This document shows positions 58,898 to 64,000 of a stretch of DNA of 64,000 bases, piece by piece. The position numbers and the translations under genes are program-made. Under the pieces are notes generated by a model, which ran no database searches, was not told the DNA's origin, and saw nothing but the letters and a program-made list of their open reading frames with translations. Position 1 is the first letter of the stretch, and every line of letters starts with the position of its first letter. The stretch is from Bradyrhizobium glycinis (GTDB lineage Bacteria; Pseudomonadota; Alphaproteobacteria; Rhizobiales; Xanthobacteraceae), in NCBI RefSeq assembly GCF_016031655.1, contig NZ_JACCHQ010000008.1:1-64000 (forward strand), in the 5' to 3' direction.

Positions 58898-60508
58898 TTA
58901 AGCCGGCTGATCTTCGGTCGCCTCGGCCTCTTCGGCGGGCTTGGCGAGATCGGCCTCGGTGATCCAGCCGGCCTTGACGCGGGCCTGCATGATCATCGCT
59001 TCGGCGTCGTCACGGGAGATGTCGATGCCGTCCAGCGCACCGGCGTGCTTGGTCGGCTCGCTGCCTTCCTTGCGCTCGGTCCAGCCGACCAGATCGTCGG
59101 TGGCGCAGCCGGCGAGGTCCTCGACGCTCTTGATGTCGTTCTCGCCGAACTTCACCAGCATCTTCGAGGTCACGCCGGGCACGTCCTTGAGCGCGTCCTC
59201 GACGCCGAGCTCCTTGCGCCTCGCCTCGAGCTCGGCTTCCTGCTGCTCCAGATATTCGCGGGCGCGGTTCTGCAGCTCCTGCGCGGTCTCCTCGTCGAAG
59301 CCCTCGATGCCGGCGAGCTCCTTGACGTCCACCATCGCGAGCTCCTCGACCGAGGTGAAGCCTTCGGACGCCAGGAGCTGACCGACCACCTCATCGACGT
59401 TGAGCGATTCCATGAAGACGCGGGTGGAGTTCTCGAAGTCGGCCTGGCGGCGCTCCGATTCCTCCTGCTCGGTCAGGATGTCGATGTCCCAGCCGGTGAG
59501 CTGCGAGGCCAGGCGCACGTTCTGACCGCGGCGGCCGATCGCCAGCGAGAGCTGGTTGTTGGTGTCGGGCACCACGACCTCGATGCGCTCGCGGTCCTCG
59601 TCGATGACGACCTTGGAGACTTCCGCCGGCGCCAGCGCGTTGACCACGAAAGTCGCGATGTCAGGCGACCAGGGAATGATGTCGATCTTCTCGCCCTGCA
59701 GCTCGTTCACCACGGCCTGCACGCGCGAGCCGCGCATGCCGACGCAAGCACCGACCGGATCGACCGAGGAATCGCGGGAAATCACGCCGATTTTCGCGCG
59801 CGAGCCCGGATCGCGGGCCACCGCCTTGATCTCGACGATGCCGTCATAGATCTCCGGCACTTCCTGCGCGAACAGCTTCGCCATGAACTGCGGATGGGTG
59901 CGGGAGAGGAAGATCTGCGGGCCTCTCGTTTCGCGGCGGACGTCGAAGATATAGGCGCGGACGCGGTCACCGTTGCGGAACACCTCGCGCGGCAGCATCT
60001 CGTCGCGGCGGATGATGGCTTCGCCGCGGCCGAGATCGACGATCACGCTGCCATATTCGACGCGCTTGACGACGCCGTTGACGATGTCGCCGATGCGGTC
60101 CTTGAATTCCTGGTACTGCCGGTCGCGTTCGGCCTCGCGCACCTTCTGCACGATCACCTGCTTGGCCGATTGCGCGGCGATGCGGCCATATTCCAGCGGC
60201 GGCAGGGTGTCGGCGATGGTGTCACCGACCTGGGCGCCGGGATTGGCGCGCTGCGCGTCCACCAGCGAGATCTGGTTGGAGTGATTCTCGACCTTGTCGA
60301 CCACCAGCATGTGGCGCGACAGCCGCAGCTCGCCCTTCTTCGGGTCGATCTCGGCATGAACGTCAGTCTCGCTGCCGTAACGGGCGCGCGCCGCCTTGGC
60401 GATGGCGTCCTCCATCGCCGCGATGACGATGCCGCGGTCGATCGACTTTTCGCGTGCGACGGCGTCGGCGATCTGAAGCAATTCAAGTCGGTTGGCGCTG
60501 ACTGCCAT
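58898..60508 (-). CDS. nusA: Transcription termination/antitermination protein NusA
   Basis: The 536-residue protein binds RNA polymerase and controls pausing and termination. The N-domain starts NRLELLQIADAVAREKSIDR, then an S1 domain (DIVNGVVKRVEYGSVIVDLG), KH domains (CVGMRGSRVQAVVNELQGEK and AIGRRGQNVRLASQLTGWDI) and acidic C-terminal helix-hairpin-helix repeats. It follows rimP by 2 bases. NusA often regulates its own operon, and the rimP leader has a terminator. Confidence 0.97.
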   Translation of the reverse strand: MAVSANRLELLQIADAVAREKSIDRGIVIAAMEDAIAKAARARYGSETDVHAEIDPKKGELRLSRHMLVVDKVENHSNQISLVDAQRANPGAQVGDTIADTLPPLEYGRIAAQSAKQVIVQKVREAERDRQYQEFKDRIGDIVNGVVKRVEYGSVIVDLGRGEAIIRRDEMLPREVFRNGDRVRAYIFDVRRETRGPQIFLSRTHPQFMAKLFAQEVPEIYDGIVEIKAVARDPGSRAKIGVISRDSSVDPVGACVGMRGSRVQAVVNELQGEKIDIIPWSPDIATFVVNALAPAEVSKVVIDEDRERIEVVVPDTNNQLSLAIGRRGQNVRLASQLTGWDIDILTEQEESERRQADFENSTRVFMESLNVDEVVGQLLASEGFTSVEELAMVDVKELAGIEGFDEETAQELQNRAREYLEQQEAELEARRKELGVEDALKDVPGVTSKMLVKFGENDIKSVEDLAGCATDDLVGWTERKEGSEPTKHAGALDGIDISRDDAEAMIMQARVKAGWITEADLAKPAEEAEATEDQPA

Positions 60509-60510
60509 GG

Positions 60511-61290
<780 letters not shown>

Positions 61291-61375
61291 TTAAGGCTTG
61301 GTTGCGATTTCAACGCCCGCTTCGGAACTTTCCCGACGACGCGTCGGGGGCATCTCCCGCCAAGCCGCGTTCAGG

Positions 61376-61410
61376 TAATAAAAAAGAGCGGGTCCTTGCG
61401 GGCCCACTCT
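61376..61410 (-). terminator. Intrinsic terminator in the rimP-nusA leader (attenuator or sRNA end)
   Basis: On the minus strand AGAGTGGGCCC pairs with GGACCCGCTCT (one wobble, one mismatch) around GCAA, then TTTTTTATT. It lies about 110 bases before the rimP start and only about 30 bases after the predicted transcription start near 61440. No coding gene lies upstream on this strand, so it must end a short leader RNA. Confidence 0.75.
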
Positions 61411-61446
61411 CACTACGCGGATCGTATGAGAAGATGAATTGGCGCT

Positions 61447-61475
61447 GATATAGCGCTTTCCCACCCCCTGGACAA
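61447..61475 (-). promoter_or_regulatory. Probable promoter of the rimP-nusA-infB operon
   Basis: On the minus strand TTGTCC (61475-61470) is followed by a 17-base spacer and TATATC (61452-61447). The start is predicted near 61440. Confidence 0.6.
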
Positions 61476-61505
61476 GGCCCATTGCAGCGGGAACGGGGCC
61501 TTTTT
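61474..61505 (+). terminator. Weak terminator-like stem on the plus strand
   Basis: AAGGCCC (61474-61480) pairs with GGGCCTT (61496-61502) around a 15-base loop, with three further T. It precedes the DUF2336 gene by about 120 bases and overlaps the -35 of the divergent promoter. It may be chance. Confidence 0.25.
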
Positions 61506-61625
61506 GCGCGCGTCCTGCGGACCCTGCGCAACGCTTCCTTCATCAAGCAGGCCTAGATTCCCCGATTGTGGGGCGGCTTGGACCAAGGGCGCACCCGCGG
61601 CGTGCCCCGTTCGAGTTGCGTTTTC

Positions 61626-62708
61626 ATGACCGTTGCCACGTCGCTCATTCCTGGACTGGACGATATCGTCAAGCGCGGCGATCCGCGCCGCCGCGGCGAG
61701 ATCGCGCGTGCCATCTCCCAATTGTTCTTCCGGGATGCGGACAAGCTCCGCCCCGAGTTGATCGATCTGTTCGACAATCTCCTGATCGATCTCGTGCCGC
61801 ATGCCGAGCTCGCATCGCGCGTCGATCTGGCCGAGCGCTTCTCGCGTCTCGATAATGCGCCGCCACACCTCGTCAATCAGCTCGCGCGCGAGAACGAGAT
61901 CATGGTGGCCGGCCCGGTGCTGCGCCGCTCGCCCGTGCTCGACGACGCGGCGCTGGTCGAGATCGCGCGCCTAAAGGGCCAGGGCCATCTTCTGGCGATG
62001 ACGGAGCGTCCCGCTTTGTCTCCCGCCGTTACCGACGTGTTGGTCGAGCGCGGCGATCGCGACGTGGTGCGCCGTGCCGCCGCCAATGCCGGTGCGATGT
62101 TCTCGCCAGCCAGCTATTCCGAGATGATCAAGCGCGCGGCGCAGGACGGCGTGCTGACGCTGAAGATCGGCCAGCGCAACGACCTTTCCGGCGAGCACTT
62201 GAAGCAGCTGCTGGACGGGACGCTGGACGTCATCCGCCGCCGCCTCTCCACCGTGGTCAATCCCGCACGCCAGGCCGAGATCAAGCGCGCGATGGCGGCG
62301 ATCGAGGAGGCTGCGCTGCCCCCGGGCCCGCGCCGCGATTTCTCCGCGGCACAGCGCACAGTGCTGACCTTGAATCGCGAGGGCCATCTCGGCGAGAGCG
62401 CGCTGCTCGGTTTCGCCAAGGCGCACAAATACGAGGAATCGGTCGCCGCGCTCTCGGCGATGTCGGGCGTTCGCCTCCAGGTCCTCGACCGCCTGATCGC
62501 CGGCGACCGCTACGATCCGCTGCTGATCCTCGGCCACGTGCTGAACCTCGGCTGGCCCACGGTGCGCGCGCTGATCCTGCTCTGGTACGGCTCGAACCGC
62601 ACGCCGGCCGATGCCGACATCGAGACCGCCCGCATCAACTTCACGCGCCTGATGCCGACGACCGCCGAACGCGTCGTGAATTTCTGGCGCAACCGGCAGA
62701 CGATCTAA
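61626..62708 (+). CDS. DUF2336 domain protein
   Basis: The 360-residue protein belongs to DUF2336, an alphaproteobacterial alpha-helical repeat family of unknown function. It has IPGLDDIVKRGDPRRRGEIA, LIDLVPHAELASRVDLAERF, IMVAGPVLRRSPVLDDAALV, and GHLLAMTERPALSPAVTDVL. The pattern of short helices suggests HEAT-like repeats. The ATG at 61626 has no strong ribosome site; the frame extends to 61566. It is divergent from the rimP-nusA operon. Confidence 0.8.
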   Translation: MTVATSLIPGLDDIVKRGDPRRRGEIARAISQLFFRDADKLRPELIDLFDNLLIDLVPHAELASRVDLAERFSRLDNAPPHLVNQLARENEIMVAGPVLRRSPVLDDAALVEIARLKGQGHLLAMTERPALSPAVTDVLVERGDRDVVRRAAANAGAMFSPASYSEMIKRAAQDGVLTLKIGQRNDLSGEHLKQLLDGTLDVIRRRLSTVVNPARQAEIKRAMAAIEEAALPPGPRRDFSAAQRTVLTLNREGHLGESALLGFAKAHKYEESVAALSAMSGVRLQVLDRLIAGDRYDPLLILGHVLNLGWPTVRALILLWYGSNRTPADADIETARINFTRLMPTTAERVVNFWRNRQTI

Positions 62709-62725
62709 TCAAAGTTCAGGTCTCA

Positions 62726-62816
62726 TCGTCATGGCTGGGCTTGTCCCGGCCATCCACGTTCTTCGTGCCACGGGAAGAAAGTGCGTGGATGCCCGGGACA
62801 AGCCCGGGCATGACGA
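62726..62816. repeat. Family E palindromic repeat (TCGTCATG...CATGACGA)
   Basis: TCGTCATGGCTGGGCTTGTC and CGGCCATCCACG face CGTGGATGCCCGGGACAAGC and CCGGGCATGACGA. It separates the convergent DUF2336 and trmB genes. Confidence 0.7.
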
Positions 62817-62840
62817 ATGCGGATGGATTGTGCGAAAAAG

Positions 62841-63551
62841 CTACACCCGCCTAAACCGCAGATAAGCCGCCTTGCGCCCTTCGCGCGCGGCCTTTCGGCC
62901 GTAGCGCGTCATGGTGTAGCCCGGCCATGGCTGCCGGAAATCGTCGGCGCGTTCGGCGAGCCAGACGAAATCGGGCGAGCGCGCAAGATGCGACAAGGTC
63001 CAGGCGCAGTAATCGTCGATGTCGCAGACGAAGCGGAATTCGCCGTTCGGCTTGAGCACGCGCGCCATCGCCGCGATGGTCCGGTCCTGGACAAAGCGCC
63101 GCTTCCAGTGGCGCCGCTTCGGCCAGGGATCGGGATGGATCAGGTCGATCCGCGACAGCGACTCCCTGGGCAGCCAAGCGAGCAGCTCGGCGGCATCGCC
63201 CGCGAACAGGCGGATGTTGCTGATGTTGGCCGCCTCGATCTGCGCGAGGATCTTGGCCATCCCGTTGACATAAGGCTCGCAGCCGATGAAGCCGGTGGCG
63301 GGAAAGTTCTGCGCCTCGGCCGCAAGATGCTCGCCGCCGCCGAAGCCGATCTCGAGCCTGACGTCGTTGCTTGCGGGATCGAAGATGTCGCGGGCGTCCG
63401 CCGGCGCCTCGCGGTCGATGTCGAGGGCAAGATGCGGCAGCAGCTGCTCGATCAAGCCGGCCTGGTGTTGCCTCAGCTTGTGGCCCTTGCGGCGCCCGAA
63501 GAAGGCGCGCTCGCTGTCGTTGCGGTCGGGGGTCGACTTACGTTCGCTCAT
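62841..63551 (-). CDS. trmB: tRNA (guanine(46)-N7)-methyltransferase
   Basis: The 236-residue SAM enzyme methylates G46 of tRNAs. It has NDVRLEIGFGGGEHLAAEA (SAM site), GFIGCEPYVNGMAKILAQI, RIDLIHPDPWPKRRHWKRR (the TrmB signature) and GEFRFVCDIDDYCAWTLSHL. It starts MSERKSTPDRNDSERAFFGR, typical of the family. The start overlaps the stop of the peptidase gene upstream by ATGA. Confidence 0.96.
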   Translation of the reverse strand: MSERKSTPDRNDSERAFFGRRKGHKLRQHQAGLIEQLLPHLALDIDREAPADARDIFDPASNDVRLEIGFGGGEHLAAEAQNFPATGFIGCEPYVNGMAKILAQIEAANISNIRLFAGDAAELLAWLPRESLSRIDLIHPDPWPKRRHWKRRFVQDRTIAAMARVLKPNGEFRFVCDIDDYCAWTLSHLARSPDFVWLAERADDFRQPWPGYTMTRYGRKAAREGRKAAYLRFRRV

Positions 63552-64000
63552 CGCAGCGTCTGATAAAGCCGATGGAGCAGCCGCGCGCGCGGCGCCAGCG
63601 AGGAGACATAGAGCTGCTCATAATGGGTGTGTGCACCCTTGCCGTCGACGCCGAGCCCATCCAGGGTCGCGGTGTGCGGGGCGGTGAAATTGCCGTCCGA
63701 GCCGCCGCCGGTGTGGGTGTCGATCAGCTCGAAGCCGATCTCGCTGGCGAGCGCCCTGGCATGCTCGTACAGCGAGGCGCCTGCATTGCTCTTCTCGTAA
63801 GGCGGCCGGTTGAGCTCGCCGGTGACAGCGACGGTGACGCCGTCCGTCTTCGATCTCAGCCCGAGGATCTTGCCGACGAACTCGTCTGCGTCCTTGAGGC
63901 TCACGACGCGCAGATCGACTTCCGCATAAGCATCCTCGGGCGTGACGTTGGGGCGCGTGCCGCCGCGCACCACGCCGACATTGACGGTCACGCCGCGCGT
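63548..64000 (-). CDS. M20-family peptidase, C-terminal part (runs off the right edge)
   Basis: The last 150 codons of a metallopeptidase of the M20 (glutamate carboxypeptidase/ArgE/DapE) family are visible. Reading starts within the gene, RGVTVNVGVVRGGTRPNVTP, then AYAEVDLRVVSLKDADEFVG of the dimerisation domain. THTGGGSDGNFTAPHTATLD with GLGVDGKGAHTHYEQLYVSS carries the C-terminal metal-binding His. The N-terminal metal ligands are outside the window. Carboxypeptidase G2-type activity is a reasonable guess. It is upstream of and overlaps trmB. Confidence 0.82.
   Translation of the reverse strand, partial: TRGVTVNVGVVRGGTRPNVTPEDAYAEVDLRVVSLKDADEFVGKILGLRSKTDGVTVAVTGELNRPPYEKSNAGASLYEHARALASEIGFELIDTHTGGGSDGNFTAPHTATLDGLGVDGKGAHTHYEQLYVSSLAPRARLLHRLYQTLR

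Overview
This 64 kb window reads as ordinary core chromosome of a Bradyrhizobium-type alphaproteobacterium (order Hyphomicrobiales). The evidence is high GC with strong third-position bias, an Irr protein that carries the N-terminal Cys-Pro heme motif known from Bradyrhizobium, an AccD that has lost its zinc ribbon, alphaproteobacterial-type AddAB, a DivL-like kinase with Tyr at the phospho-acceptor position, and many short palindromic intergenic repeats. I see no prophage, CRISPR array or resistance island. The only mobile element is the truncated ISAs1-type transposase at the left edge.

Layout. 1-3.3 kb: transposase fragment, a CaiB/BaiF CoA-transferase, the divergent ohr/ohrR peroxide pair with two operator palindromes, a GIY-YIG protein and tRNA-Ala(GGC). 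3.3-10.2 kb: an acidic FYDLN-type protein, then aroA-cmk-rpsA, sppA, ihfB, lapA. 10.2-15.4 kb: trpF-trpB-trpA then accD-folC, nearly all joined by start/stop overlaps. 15.5-17.9 kb: metallophosphoesterase, a stand-alone ATP-dependent DNA ligase, trxA. 17.9-30.1 kb, leftward: a cluster running divL - tsaE/amgK fusion - PilZ protein - murU-like - addB - addA - trxA, which combines cell-cycle signalling, t6A/cell-wall recycling and break repair. 30.5-34.8 kb, leftward: ubiE-ubiB-coaBC-dut; mutM diverges from ubiE. 36-41.8 kb: ParA-like ATPase, secreted protease-like protein, MoeB-type adenylyltransferase, DUF3303 protein, 2-hydroxyacid dehydrogenase, SH3-domain protein. 41.9-45.5 kb: irr divergent from fabA-fabB-fabI. 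45.6-50.8 kb: GST, secreted hypothetical, GNAT, and oxyR divergent from katG. 50.9-61.3 kb, leftward: the translation operon rimP-nusA-ylxR/L7Ae-infB-rbfA-truB-rpsO-pnp. 61.6-64 kb: DUF2336 protein, trmB and the C-terminal part of an M20 peptidase.

The most unusual item is coaBC (30951-32402). The coenzyme A enzyme carries an N-terminal FitA/VapB-type ribbon-helix-helix domain. Its probable promoter is covered by two matching palindromes whose half-sites resemble the FitA operator, which suggests a CoA enzyme that represses its own gene. Other points of interest: an intrinsic terminator just downstream of a good promoter in the rimP-nusA leader (attenuator or small RNA), a long imperfect hairpin in the pnp leader, the tsaE-amgK fusion, the Tyr-for-His DivL protein, AccD without zinc ligands, a trypsin-like protein whose triad His appears lost, and several families of dispersed palindromes, one of which overlaps the 3' end of the tRNA gene.

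Coordinates and motifs were read by eye. Start sites are my choice from ribosome binding sites and family lengths. No database search was possible.
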